A DNA stretch of 64,000 nt from Ursus arctos (lineage: Eukaryota > Chordata > Mammalia > Carnivora > Ursidae): contig NW_026623089.1 of assembly GCF_023065955.2 (NCBI RefSeq), positions 27,124,767-27,188,766 on the forward strand, read 5' to 3'. Position 1 is the first letter of the stretch, and every line of letters begins with the position of its first letter. The notes below the pieces were generated by a model. It saw nothing but the letters and a program-made list of their open reading frames with translations, did no database searches and was not told the origin of the DNA. Positions 22,874 through 33,654 of this stretch are shown piece after piece. Made by a program: the position numbers and the translations under genes.

Positions 22874-23905
22874 TCAAGAAATTTGACTTCATCACGTTAA
22901 AATGTTTGCTCTTCAAAAGATATCATTTAAAAAATGAAAAAGTAAGCCATAAACTAGGAGAAATTATTTGCAAAGCAAATACCCAATAAAGCACATCTGT
23001 CCTGGAATACATAAAAAACACAGCTCAACAGTAAAAAGACAATACAATTTTTAAAATAAGCAAAAGATTTGAACAGACATTAAACACAAGAAGATACATG
23101 GATAGCAAAAGCTGCTCAACATCATTAGTTATTGAGGAAATACAAAGTAAAAGCACTACATACCACTACCACTACATTATATACCCCCCTCCCCACATAC
23201 CCACTGAAATGGCTAAGATGAAAAAGACTGATCATACCGGATACTGGCAAAAATGTGGAGCAGTTGGAATTCTCATACACTTCTGGTGCCTGTGTAAAAT
23301 AGTACAACCAATCTGAAAAACAATCTGGCAATTCCTTAAAAAGTTAAACATACATTTACCATATGACCTAGTCATTCTATTTCCAAGAGAAATAAAAGCA
23401 CAAAGATTCTTACACAAATATTCTTGGTACCTTTATTTGTAATAGCCCCAAACTGGAAACCCATATGTCAACTAGTGAATGGAGAAACAAACACTGTATA
23501 TTCATATGATGGACTACTACTCAGTAATAAAAAGGAATGGGCTACTGATACATGCAACAACATGGATGAATCTCAAAATAATTATGTAAGTGAAACAAGC
23601 CAGAAACAATAAAAAGTACATTTTTGTGATTCCATTTACATAAAATTCCAGGAAATGTAAACTAATCTATACTGACACAAACAAGTTAAAGTTTACCTGG
23701 GGATGGGGGAGGACACTGAAGGGAGGGAAAGAAGGATTCTAAAAGAAACAAGGAGACTTTGAGGGGTAGGATATGTTCATTGTCTTGATTGTGGTGCCAG
23801 TTTCATGAGTGTATTCATGTCAAAACTTATCAAATTATTCACTTTAACTATGTGCAGTTTACTATATGCCAATTATGCCTTGTATAATGCTATAAAAAAA
23901 ATATT

Positions 23906-24052
23906 CTTTGGCTCCACTCCAGGACTACTGAATCTGAAACTATGGGAATGGGGCCCAGCAATCCATTTCTTTTTTTTTTTTTTTCCAGCAACCCATTTCT
24001 AAACAAACACTCCAGGTGATTCTGATGCACAATAAAGTCTGAGACCACTGAT
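23906..24052 (+). mobile_element. MER5A-type hAT element, right part
   Basis: GGACTACTGAATCTGAAACT, GGGGCCCAGCAATCCATTTC, CACTCCAGGTGATTCTGATG, CAATAAAGTCTGAGACCACT. It completes the element to its right end and overlaps the left part by about 55 bp. Confidence 0.8.
23971..23984 (-). mobile_element. Tail-only retroinsertion (poly-T) with target duplication
   Basis: A run of about 14 T lies between CCAGCAATCCATTTCT (ending 23,970) and CCAGCAACCCATTTCT (23,985-24,000). No SINE or L1 body is present. Confidence 0.6.
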
Positions 24053-24439
24053 TTAGGTGACAAACTCCCAGCAGATGGTTGAAATAAGGCTCCAGACTAG
24101 AGTACAGATTTGAGAGTCACCTGCTTAGAGGTCACAGCTGAAGTTATAGCGTGAAGGGATATAGAGAGGAAAGAACAGAAAGCAAGAGGTGGAACTAGAG
24201 AAAACCTACCCTCAGGAGACAGAAGAAAAAGAGGAGCAGGTGATAGAAGCAAGGAGGAAAGGGTCTGAGGTTCAAGGAAGGAACGTAACAGATGCCAAAG
24301 GAAGAGATTTTAAGATATGAGGTGATCAACAATGCTGATACCAGTGCAGTATCTGCATAAACGCTGTCCCGTTTTCAAATCTTTTTCATGCGTGTCAGTG
24401 CATTAACCATGCCAGGGGTGGGCAGACAGACACTAATGA
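24053..24439. other. No recognisable feature, purine-rich
   Basis: About 390 bp, partly AG-rich (24,170-24,310). No family recognised. Confidence 0.45.
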
Positions 24440-24600
24440 TGTTATGCCTGGTAGGCGGCACTGTCTACAGGAGAGCCCAGGATTTGGACCTGGGCAGAAC
24501 TGGGTGGAATCTAGCTCCTTCACCTACTCATGTGTACATCTGGTGAAATATCTGGAACTGTTTTCCTGTTTTCCAAATGGGGATAATTGTCCCCACGAAG
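24440..24600 (+). mobile_element. MIR fragment
   Basis: Sense: GGATTTGGACCTGGGCAGAA, TGGAATCTAGCTCCTTCACC, TTCCAAATGGGGATAATTGT. Confidence 0.65.
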
Positions 24601-24654
24601 AAGGTAGAATATTGGTGGTATATGAAATACCTTTGCCAGATGACTCACAAAGCT

Positions 24655-24765
24655 GTGTTTCTTTATACTTTCCACCTTCGTCTCATGATTCCTCATCTTA
24701 CAGATAAAGAAACTGAGAACCAGAGTGGGTACATGATGTACCACAGGTCACAGGACTGGTAAATA
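24655..24765 (-). mobile_element. MIR fragment
   Basis: Antisense: CCTCATCTTACAGATAAAGA, AACTGAGAACCAGAGTGGGT, GGTCACAGGACTGGTAA. Confidence 0.6.
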
Positions 24766-24782
24766 CTCCATTCTGAAAGCAC

Positions 24783-24969
24783 ATTCTTGACTTGGAATCC
24801 ACGGACCACTAAGCAGGTCCATAGATGGGCCTCAGGAGTCTGTGAAACTGCTGAAATCATATGCAGACTGGATATGAGTGTGTGATATGTGTTTTTCCCG
24901 GAGCAAGTATTCATTATTTACATTGGCATTTCTCCATGGGATCCAGAACTGTAAGTGGTTAAGAACTGC
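24783..24969 (+). mobile_element. hAT-type (MER) DNA transposon relic
   Basis: TTCTTGACTTGGAATCCACG, GGTCCATAGATGGGCCTCAG, GAGTCTGTGAAACTGCTGAA, ending GTGGTTAAGAACTGCT. The ends are roughly inverted. Confidence 0.6.
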
Positions 24970-24991
24970 TCCTCAAAGATCAGTTGTATTA

Positions 24992-25095
24992 GGGGCGCCC
25001 GGCTGGCTCAGTCGGTAGAGCATGTGACTCTTGATCTTGGGGTTGTGAGTTCCAGCTCCATGTTAGGGGTAGAGTTTACTTAAATTAAAAAAAAA
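24992..25095 (+). mobile_element. Short SINEC variant
   Basis: GGGGCGCCCGGCTGGCTCAG, TTGATCTTGGGGTTGTGAGT, TAGGGGTAGAGTTTACTTAA. Duplication ATCAGTTGTATT at 24,979 and 25,096. Confidence 0.93.
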
Positions 25096-25254
25096 ATCAG
25101 TTGTATTTATTTTTCCCTAAGTGCCTTGATTCACACCCCATAATCCTCAGCCATCCCTCTCCCCATCACACATCTTCTTCCAGAACAGTTTCACTACTTC
25201 CTTGCTGACTGACTAGTCTGCAAACCAAGAAACTTGCTTCGTGGTCTCATCTCA

Positions 25255-25470
25255 GATCATTTATTCATTTCATAAGCAGCTGTTCATCACCTGCAGGTCC
25301 AATCGGCACCATCTCTGGTTCCAGGAGGGACCCAACATGGGTGAGGATCCCACCATAAAGGAGCTTACGGCCTGGTAGGGGAGGCAGGCAGGAACAGAAA
25401 TAACTACGATACATACAGACAGTCTGTGATGGGAAACATGAGAAAAGGGGCACAAGCAAAGGTCTGGAAA
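25255..25470 (-). mobile_element. L2 fragment
   Basis: Antisense: CATTTATTCATTTCATAAGC, CCATAAAGGAGCTTACGGCC, TGGTAGGGGAGGCAGGCAGG. Confidence 0.6.
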
Positions 25471-25559
25471 GATTGCATTTGGACTGGCTAGCACTGACCC
25501 CCGGCAATCTCTCTACCCGCATGTTTGTCCATTCAGAGATGTACAACCCTCAGTTCCAT

Positions 25560-26320
25560 CTTTATCCTTCAAGCCATCACAACTTGCCTTCTACCTACCA
25601 CTTTGATGAAATGTTCTCCTCAAGGTCAACCACCAGGAACCCCCTGCCCTCTTCAACAGATTCTGCTGTCTCTGTGACACTGAGTTGTGTTGGCTGGGGC
25701 CCTTTTGGGTCTCTTTCCTCCCTGGCTTTCATGGTAGCAGCATCTCCTTGTCCCCCCACCCCCCCACCCCACTTCTCTGGGATCTCTTCCATTTCCCTTT
25801 CGCACTCCCTGTGGTGTTCACCACAGTTCCATCTACAGCCCACAGCTCTTCCCTTTATGCACTCACTCAGTGGCCTCACCTAGGGCCATGGTTCCACTGA
25901 CCTTCACACAAATGATGATCCCCACACTTTTTTCCCATCCAGCCTTTCTCAGAGCTCAGCTCTGAACAACTGACTGGCACCTCCTGCTGGATTCCTCAAA
26001 AATCTCCATTTCAACACTTCCACAATGAACTTAGCTCCTGTGCCCCAAATCCATTTGTGTGTTCCCAGAAGCCACCCAAACCAGAAACCTGGGAGTCATT
26101 GTGAATGCCATCTTTTTCATCACCTCTTTCATCCAAGCCATCACTAAGGCCTGTGAATTTGACCTCTTAAAAGCTTTTAAACTGGACTCTTCTTTCCCAC
26201 TTCTGCTGCCTCTGTTTTAGCTATGCCCTCACCGTAGGTTTCTTGACTACCTGCAGATGCTGTCGCCCTACCCCTTCCACCGCTCTCCTCCCAGCCCGGG
26301 CCGGCCTGTAATAGCTAGTA
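25560..26320 (+). mobile_element. L2 ORF2-derived fragment
   Basis: Sense L2 coding-region relics: AGAAACCTGGGAGTCATTGT, CATCCAAGCCATCACTAAGG, CCTGTGAATTTGACCTC, CTGCTGCCTCTGTTTTAGC. The 136-codon frame at 25,473-25,883 partly overlaps and is not a gene. Confidence 0.65.
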
Positions 26321-26324
26321 ACAA

Positions 26325-26512
26325 CAGTCTGCCCTCACTGAGGCTTGCCACACACCAGCTTTACCCATACTATCTCATTCATTCTTACAACCACCCTAAC
26401 AGGCAGGCACTATCCTAATCACCATCTTACAGACAAGGGAATTGAGGCACAGAGAGGTTAAATCACTTGTTAGTAACACAGCTAGTAAGCGGCAGTGCCA
26501 AGATTATTCTAA
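26325..26512 (-). mobile_element. MIR
   Basis: Antisense: ACTATCTCATTCATTCTTAC, AACCACCCTAACAGGCAGGC, GAGGCACAGAGAGGTTAAAT, ACACAGCTAGTAAGCGGCAG. Confidence 0.88.
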
Positions 26513-26529
26513 AATGCAAATAAATCTTA

Positions 26530-26830
26530 ATTATATCACACACTGCCCTAAAGTCCTTTAGGACTCCCCAGCCCCTTAATATAAAACCTCAAATTCTTTA
26601 CCATAGCAGTGCAGACCTTCAGATCTGAGCTCTGCCTATCTCTGCATCGGCTTTGCCTCTGGATTTTAGTAATGCTGTTCTTTCTACCAGAGACTCTTTT
26701 CCTTACACATCTCCCTCCTGGCTTTTTTTTTTTTTTTTTTGGACTTATTCTTCTAAAAAGCTCATGCATTGCCCCATACAGGAAGCCTTCCTTGAATGCC
26801 CTACCCTCCCCAGTTGAGTAAGCACCTGTG
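26530..26830 (+). mobile_element. L2 fragment
   Basis: Sense L2: TGCCCTAAAGTCCTTTAGGA, CTGCATCGGCTTTGCCTCTG, CATACAGGAAGCCTTCCTTG. Contains a run of 18 T at about 26,723-26,740. Confidence 0.7.
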
Positions 26831-26839
26831 GTGGACACT

Positions 26840-27230
26840 CATGTACCAACCAGATGCCCTTTGATGAGGGACTTACCCCAGTGGCTGGGAGTGCTACCAG
26901 ACAGTCCTGTCAGCTCCTGCTGGAGAATGGCCTCAGCTGAAGACAGCTGCCTAGCCCAAGGTCACACCTGCTTCCTGGGGTTACCCACCCTATGACTCAT
27001 CAGTGCAGGGGTGGGGTGCATAAGAGCTGAGCCCTCTGGCCCCTACTTGGGAAAAAGCTGAAAGGGCCATTCTAGCTCCAGAGTGCAGCAAAAGGTTGAC
27101 CCTGCCTAATCCTGATTCCTTTCTCACCTCCCACAGGTTTTGATCCCAAGAGCTTCCTGATAGCACCTTGCATATTAATCTCCACCTCAGAATCTGCTTC
27201 CGGGGGAAGCCCTCAGTGCTTCTGACTCCT
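26840..27230 (+). mobile_element. ERVL-type LTR relic (tentative)
   Basis: GATGAGGGACTTACCCCAGT, GGCTGGGAGTGCTACCAGAC, CTATGACTCATCAGTGCAGG, GGGAAAAAGCTGAAAGGGCC, ATTAATCTCCACCTCAGAAT resemble an old LTR. Subfamily and ends not determined. Confidence 0.45.
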
Positions 27231-27234
27231 CAAC

Positions 27235-27725
27235 GAGGCTCCGAGCCAGGGCTGGGGCACTACAGGAGAAAGACAGGGGTCCCCATGAACCTCAGCCCCA
27301 GTGGTGCAGCTCTTTAAATGTGGGGCAGTAAGCGACAAATCCTCTGTCTCCATTGATCCACCTGGTCATGGCTTCTTAACCAGATAGTTCATTTCCAGGT
27401 AGCCCTGGACTTTCTGACCCCAGGTGGATCGTTAATTTGGTGACTCTGACTCTTGCTGTCCTCCAGCACTTACCTGATGACCACTCCCTGAAAATCCCCA
27501 AGCTGTATTGTGAAGCCAGAGCATTGATTTCAGAAGGCAGAAAGCGGGGATGTATGGCAAGGAGGTGACAGTCTTCTGTCACATACTGTGACCACTCGGA
27601 AAATGGGTTACTTGTACTTAACCTGCTCCTGGCCAAGCTAATGTGGACTCCCAAAGGACCAGCACTCTCAGACCTCAAATCCTTAATAATAAACTCCAAT
27701 TCCTAATTTGCTGATCCTCCAAGCA
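27235..27725. other. Unique sequence, no feature named
   Basis: No repeat recognised. A 107-codon minus-strand frame at 27,376-27,699 has no domain or splice context. Confidence 0.45.
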
Positions 27726-27729
27726 AAGT

Positions 27730-27890
27730 AACAGTATGGTGTTTTGAAAAAGGCACAGCTTTGGAGTCAAGTAAATCTGAATTCAACTCCTGAATCTTCT
27801 CTGTGTTGGCTGTCACATCAGCTTGGGCAAGTCACTTCAGCTTCATTTCCCTGTCCATGGAACAGATGTGGTGATAATCTCTTCTAATGA
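27730..27890 (+). mobile_element. MIR
   Basis: CAGTATGGTGTTTTGAAAAA, TTTGGAGTCAAGTAAATCTG, TTGGGCAAGTCACTTCAGCT. Confidence 0.8.
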
Positions 27891-27920
27891 GGATTTTTTT
27901 TTTTTTAATTGAGACACCAT

Positions 27921-28103
27921 GGGGAGGCTGGGTGGCTCAGTCAGTTAAGCTTCTGCCTTCGGCTCTGGGTCATAATCTCAGGATCCTGGGATTGAGCCCC
28001 ACGTCTGGCTCCCTGCTCAGAGGGAGTTTGCTTCTTCCTCTCCCTCTGCCTGCCGCTCCCCCTGCTTGTGCTTGCTCTCTCTCTATATATTAGATAGATA
28101 GAT
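27921..28103 (+). mobile_element. SINEC with (TAGA) tail
   Basis: GGGGAGGCTGGGTGGCTCAG, GGATCCTGGGATTGAGCCCC, CTCTGCCTGCCGCTCCCCCT. It ends in TATATATTAGATAGATAGAT instead of an A-rich tail. Duplication GAGACACCA on both sides. Confidence 0.92.
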
Positions 28104-28206
28104 AGAGACACCACATATAAGACCCTTTGCACATAAGGGCCATTTGGTACCTGACAGTTCTCTTCCTCTAAACTTGACAATCTGAACCCTCAGAGCCAAA
28201 GCATAA

Positions 28207-28440
28207 TAGAATAATAACTCTCACATCTACAGTACTATGTGCCAGGGACTGTTCTAAGCACACTACTTATACCAATTCAATTCTTTCAACAATTCTGGGA
28301 GGTAGGTACCATTTTTAACCTCATTTTACCCATAAGGAAATGGGACACAGAGAAATTATTTGCCTGAGATCACAAAGCTAGGAAGAGATGGAGGTAGAAT
28401 TAGAACCCAGGTAGTCTGGCTCCAGATCTGTGCCCAGGAG
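28207..28440 (-). mobile_element. MIR
   Basis: Antisense: ACTATGTGCCAGGGACTGTT, CTAAGCACACTAC, CATTTTACCCATAAGGAAAT, AACCCAGGTAGTCTGGCTCC. Confidence 0.9.
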
Positions 28441-28449
28441 GTGGGGGTG

Positions 28450-29120
28450 GGAAGCACATGCTCAGCACACAGTAGGCTCTCAAGGAAGCTTGTTGATGTT
28501 AAGGAGGAAGGGGGGAGGGAGGAGAGTAAGGGGAGGAAGAAAGAATCAGCATCTGGGCAAATAATGAGGGAACAGGTAACCCAAAGGACATACAAGGGCC
28601 TATTGGGAGAGAGTGGAACCAAGAATATGAAAGGTCTTGAGGACGAGCTCTCCATAGGCCTGGAAGAGCCTGGACTCTGACCAGAACCAGGCAGAAAGCA
28701 CAAGACATGGCAGTGGAACTTCTTGGTGCTGGTGTCAACATCTGTAGTTGGAGGTCAGTGTGTACATATATAAGGGCATATTTGGTACATGTGGGTCTGA
28801 GTTGAAGCCTCTTGTAGGGGCAACCAGGGAAGGTTTCCTGGAATAGCTGACATCGGAGTATGGCTTTATAAGATATGGAATGTGGTTGGTGGAGAAGCAG
28901 GAAACCACAGGCCTGTCAAGGAAGGTGACCAGTCCTGAAGGGCTCGTGGGGGTGGGAGTGGATTGGAAGGGGTAAGTGGGCGCATGTAGTGGAGAGCTCT
29001 AAACGCCATGCTGAATCATCTTCAACAAGGCACTTGCTCGGAGTAGTGCTTCAGAGACTAACTAGGCAGCAGGAGATGAAGGGTAACAATGAGGAAAGGG
29101 GCTCTGACAGCCAGGAGGAA
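28450..29120 (-). mobile_element. Decayed L2-like sequence (tentative)
   Basis: Patches such as GGGAAGGTTTCCTGGAATAG and GTGGAGAGCTCTAAACGCCA fit antisense L2; 28,500-28,540 is a purine-rich patch. Support is patchy. Confidence 0.35.
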
Positions 29121-30080
29121 TACCCCAGGGGTCACCCACTGCCTGCATCTGTGTGAAGTCACCTCTACCACTCCCCTGGTTCCCTGACGGACTGCTTATC
29201 CCTGGGGAAAGGAGGAGGGGACAGCCACAGAGTCATCAATCTCCTGGGTCTTCTGTTCTTGGAAAGTGCCTGCTGCACCTGTTACAGCCTAAGTGGGAGC
29301 TGGAGACCGAGGGCGGGTGGGAATGGTGTGGAAAGAGAGCAGAGCTACAGAAGAAAGAGCACGCAGATGCATGGCAGATAGTGGCTACTTTATGATTGGT
29401 TTTTGATCCACGGACTAAGAGAAAGACAGAGATACCCAAAGACAGATACACATAAGGGGAAGAAGAAAATGAGAAGAGGCCTCCAGGAGAGGGACTTGTC
29501 TTACTTCCTGTTTGTCCCCATAGCACCAGGAAGTACCTCGTATACTACGGGAATTCAGGAATCACTTGTTGAATTGGGAGACTCAGTGGAGATTCAGAAA
29601 GTGACCAATAACTGAGATGAACATAAAAGATGGAGATCCAAGGTTTTGGGTTAAGCTTGGTGGACCTCTCTTCCCTTGCTGCCATCTGTATTTGCTACCA
29701 TTTCCATGCCCCTTAACAAAAAGCAAGTCTTGAGTCTGCTCCCTTCCCTCAAGCCTGGAAAGTGATCACATTTCAGAGAAAAACTTCAAAGGCCTAACCT
29801 CAGCTTCTTGGAATCTCTGGCAGGGAGGATGAGGGGAGGGGTGGTCAGGAAGAATCCTAGCCAGGACTTAGTTGCTGGATTTGGGGGAAAGACTGTGCTG
29901 GGGTTGCCGAGGGTGGGGATGAGGGTGAGAGAACGTTCTCTACCTTCCCACGATTCCCATGTTCCTTCACTATCCTAAATCCAGGCCTTGCTCAGAGGCA
30001 GCCTCTATCACACAAATACATACCTTATTATGGGAGGCAGAGGGTCATCTGTGGGTATGGGGACTCTTAAAGACAGAAGC
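29121..30080. other. Mostly unique sequence
   Basis: A short L2 end may lie at 29,518-29,600 (TAGCACCAGGAAGTACCTCG). Nothing else nameable. Confidence 0.4.
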
Positions 30081-30084
30081 AGGT

Positions 30085-30292
30085 AAGGAGTGGGGAAGAA
30101 GGCAGAGAGGGAGGGCATGGGAGAAAGAAAAGGAGAAGAAAGGAAAAGAGGAGAGGAAGACAAAGAGAAAGAAAAGAAGAGAAAGAGGAGGTGTGATACA
30201 GTATGAGGGGAAAGAGAGAGGACAAGAGGGAGCTAAGGAGGGAGGGAGGATGGGAGGGAGGGGATGAAGACAGGGACAGAGAGAATTTTTCC
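30085..30292 (+). repeat. Polypurine (GA-rich) tract
   Basis: About 200 bp almost entirely A and G, e.g. GGAGAAGAAAGGAAAAGAGG and GGAGGGAGGATGGGAGGGAG. The apparent Lys/Arg/Glu-rich and Ser/Leu-rich frames over it are artefacts. Confidence 0.9.
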
Positions 30293-30934
30293 CAAGTAAG
30301 AAAATTATATAATAGACACAATTATCTAACAAGTAACAAACATAAACATCAGGGTCACGGAGTTTGTCTTTCCAGCTGCCTGCTCTCCAGTTTATCTGGT
30401 TATCTCTCTGCCCGTTCTTCATCCATCCATGTTTCCATTTCTTTTTGCTTTTTAATTTGTCTAACTAGCCAGATATCTATATGTCCTAGGTTTGATGACC
30501 TGTCTTTGTCTACCTGTTCATTTTTTTTCTGTTTTTGATCTAACCATCTGATTGACCATCCATCCATCATATACCTGCTGCCTATTAGTAATCTATTCAT
30601 CCATATTCTAATTCTCATTCTCTCTCTCTCCCTCTTTCCCTCTCTCACATCTGTTTGTGTATTTACCTGGGCATTATGTTTCTTTGTTCATCTGTCTATT
30701 GGTACTTACGTGAAAATATTATCTGCCTCTCTGATGATCAAATTGTCTATTCATTTCCATTTATCTAACTGTACAACTTTTTGTACATCTTATTTTCCCT
30801 CTTTCCTCCCTGCCTCCCTCCCTCTCCTGCCCCCCTCACTCCCTTTTACCTTCCTTCCTTCCACCCACCCACCCATCTATCCATCTATCCACCCATCCAT
30901 TCATCCCCCATCTATAACTGTTCACGCTGTCATT

Positions 30935-31180
30935 CATTTGATAGATAAATATTTCTTGAACACTTACTAGCTCTGTGGTAGTCTGGGGATATTAAAGGTG
31001 GGTAAGATGGGATTCCTGTCCTCAAGGAAATTGTGACCTGGAACTTAGCATGAAGAGTGATGAGGAAACCAATTTCACCACACACTGGGTGAGGGTTGAG
31101 ATGGTATTATATACAGGTGGCCATGGGAACACTGAGGAGGAGAATCCAAATCAGAATGGGGTCAGAGAGGGTTTTCTGGA
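30935..31180 (-). mobile_element. L2 fragment
   Basis: Antisense: AAATATTTCTTGAACACTTA, GGGATTCCTGTCCTCAAGGA, GGGAACACTGAGGAGGAGAA. Confidence 0.7.
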
Positions 31181-31477
31181 GGTGTCAGTGGTCTGTTTGT
31201 CTACGTATGTCTCCATCTGCCAGTCCTCCCATTTATCCCTCCATGCTCCAGTCCGTATTTCCATTGGTCTAATTCACCTCTGTCCATTTGTCTGCTTACT
31301 TCATATTCACCTACAAACCATCTGCCTATCTCTTTGTCAGTTTGAAGAATCTGTCTGTTGTCTAACTGCTGATCTACTGGTCATCTATCTGTATATCTTA
31401 CTGTCTATTGGTTGGTCTCTCCACTCATGTAATCTCTTCATTTCTCCATTATTTGTCTGCTGATTTGTCAGTTGATT

Positions 31478-32085
31478 TGTGTAGCAATCAGGATGCATGA
31501 GGCTGCAAGTAACAGACAGACCTACCAAAAGTGGCTTGGATGATAAGAAAAATATTATCTCACATAACAAGAAGTTTGGGGGCAGGGAGATTCCTAAATT
31601 GAGCAATGTGGCCCAGTGGCATCATTCAACACCCAGATTCTTTTCACATCTCTCCTCTGCCATCCTTAGCATGTCAGCTTTTGACTAAGGAGGAACCTCA
31701 AGGTTTTATAAAAGGCTGTAGCAGCTCAGCACATTTTTATACAATGAAGCCCAAAATCCAGAAAGAGAAAAGGGGCATATGTCTTTCCTGGGCCCTTCTA
31801 TGAGTATGAGATAAAATTTCTCCAAAGTCTCTTAATAGACTTCTTCCCACATTTCAGTGTTCAGAATTATAACACGTCATTCCTAAATCAATCCCCAGCA
31901 AGTCGAATGGAATTACCATGATTTTCCTGGACCAACTAGGATTCACCTCTGGGACAAGGGAGGGGTTCAACCCCTCCCCCACAAAGCAGTTGGTCTTTAA
32001 ACACCAAACAAAAGCATGGGCTCTATTAGTAAGGAGGGAAGATGGAATATGGGGCATAGCTATCAGCCTATTCTGTATGCTGAGC
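31478..32085 (+). mobile_element. Old interspersed element, family not assigned
   Basis: ATGAGGCTGCAAGTAACAGA, TACCAAAAGTGGCTTGGATG, CCTCTGCCATCCTTAGCATG, CATGATTTTCCTGGACCAAC. The same general type as 20,560-21,055. Confidence 0.45.
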
Positions 32086-32380
32086 TATACATCCATCTTC
32101 TCTGTGCAATCAGCTGTCCATCTGTCTGTCGATTGGTCTGCCTGTCTGTTGGTCTGTCAGTTACTCCTAGAGATTATCTGCCCACTTGACTATTCACATC
32201 AGTCTGTGTGCCTACCTATACATCTATTTATCTGTGTCTCCATTTGTCTTTTGGTCTGTCTATAAATAAATCTATTAATCAGTTTGTGTGTTTAGTCAGT
32301 ATGTCTATCTATCCCTGTCCATCCATCCATCTTGAGTTTCTATCCACTACTGCCTTTCTATCCCTCCCTCCCCTGTCTCA

Positions 32381-32654
32381 CATTTAACAAATGGATAACT
32401 CGTTTCCTTTTTCACCACAGAATAGTCTAAAACTCTTGAAACTCATCACTCTGGACAAAGCACAGACCTCAGGGCCCACAACTCCTAGCAAGAGAGATGG
32501 CAGCAGGGAAAGATCGCCAGAATTCTCACCCTACCACCCCATGTTGCACCATCGCCCCTCTTCCCAGGTCCCTCCCAGAGGCTGGACTGTTCATGATCTC
32601 TACCAATGGTAGTCAGGCCCTCTCTACGCTACCTGAGCTCCCAGAGTGATTTTG
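32381..32654. other. Unique sequence
   Basis: No feature recognised. Confidence 0.45.
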
Positions 32655-32775
32655 TTCATTCATCGTTTTTGAATGAATGTTTACTGAGTACCTACTATGT
32701 GCCAAGCTCTCTCTTAGGTGATGGGATAGAAGGGGGATACATAGTTCCTGCCCCTATGGAGCTTACGGTCTATGC
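32655..32775 (-). mobile_element. L2 3'-end fragment
   Basis: GAATGAATGTTTACTGAGTA, CCTACTATGTGCCAAGCTCT, CCCTATGGAGCTTACGGTCT. Confidence 0.85.
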
Positions 32776-33360
32776 ATAGACATGTCCACACAGCCACAAT
32801 TACACAGGCTTATACACCATGATAAATGCTCCTGTGTGTGCACACACAGGTTCTCAAATACATATTTATAGACATACACAACCACACTCAGTCTCTGCCA
32901 GCCTCTGCAAACATTTGTTGAGCCTAATACATGTATGGCACTTAAATTAGCGCTGTTCAAAAGCTTATCTTTCTTTCTAAAGCACACATGTCCACACACT
33001 TACAGAGTTTACTGCCCTGGGACCCCAATAGCAAGGCACAGGAAAGTGGCACAGGGATCTTATTTCTGATCCCACATCCAGTCAGGACTCCCTGTATGAC
33101 CTTGACTCATCGCTTTTTGACCATACGGTATCCCCTTGTACAAAAGGGGCAATGTCTGGCCCAGGGATGGTCAACCCCCTCTCATTCTCTGAACTACTCT
33201 ACTCACACTCCTCTGTGGTATAAAAGTTGCTTCCAATCTCTCACTGGAACCATATCTCTGTCTTCCTTCCCCTCAGCCTGTCTGGTTTCCTGTCTTTGAA
33301 GGGTCCCCTGACAGTGCTCCTGCTTTTGTGTTTCCCTTTAGAATGTGACAGTGTCTGGGG
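32776..33360. other. Unique sequence
   Basis: Some CACA-rich patches (32,830-32,890); nothing else identifiable. Confidence 0.45.
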
Positions 33361-33364
33361 TTGG

Positions 33365-33545
33365 GTCTCTGTCTTTGTGTGGTGTTTGCATATTAGAGTG
33401 CTTGAGTTCATGTCTGAGTATACATTTGAGCTGCTGTGTATTCCTATATATGTCTGCTATGGGTCTCTGTGTGTTTTTATCAAAGTGTGTATGTGTGTAC
33501 ACACTCACACACACACACATACACAGATACACACACACAGGCGCG
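33365..33545 (+). repeat. TG-rich then CA-rich low-complexity sequence
   Basis: Degenerate TGTG stretch turning at about 33,500 into ACACACTCACACACACACAC. The CNE candidate follows about 110 bp later. Confidence 0.85.
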
Positions 33546-33654
33546 CACTTGGCTCCCCTAATATGCTGAACGGGCCATTACGCCTCTTGCATGTGGGGCT
33601 GGGGGTGGATAGGGAGGAGGGGGACAGAGGGAGGCAGCAGGATTCTGTAAGAAC

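Larger units (their letters stand above)
21703..23905 (+). mobile_element. 5'-truncated ancient L1, sense
   Basis: ORF2 3' half to 3' UTR in sense: CTAGCAATAAACAATAGGAA, GATATATAAGACTTCTACTC, CACCATATACAAAAATTAAC, GAACAGACATTAAACACAAG, GGATACTGGCAAAAATGTGG, AATAGCCCCAAACTGGAAAC, CAACAACATGGATGAATCTC. Frames are broken. Two SINECs are nested in it. Confidence 0.85.
30340..32380 (+). repeat. Long decayed tetranucleotide (TCYA/TCTG) repeat, interrupted
   Basis: Blocks at about 30,340-30,930, 31,185-31,475 and 32,085-32,380 are dominated by diverged TCTA, TCCA, TCTG and TTTG units (e.g. CCATCTATCCATCTATCCAC). The gaps hold an L2 fragment and an old interspersed element. Confidence 0.8.

Noticed and set aside
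30045..30422. 125-codon Ser/Pro/Leu-rich and overlapping Lys/Arg-rich frames
   Set aside because: Translations of the polypurine/polypyrimidine tract.
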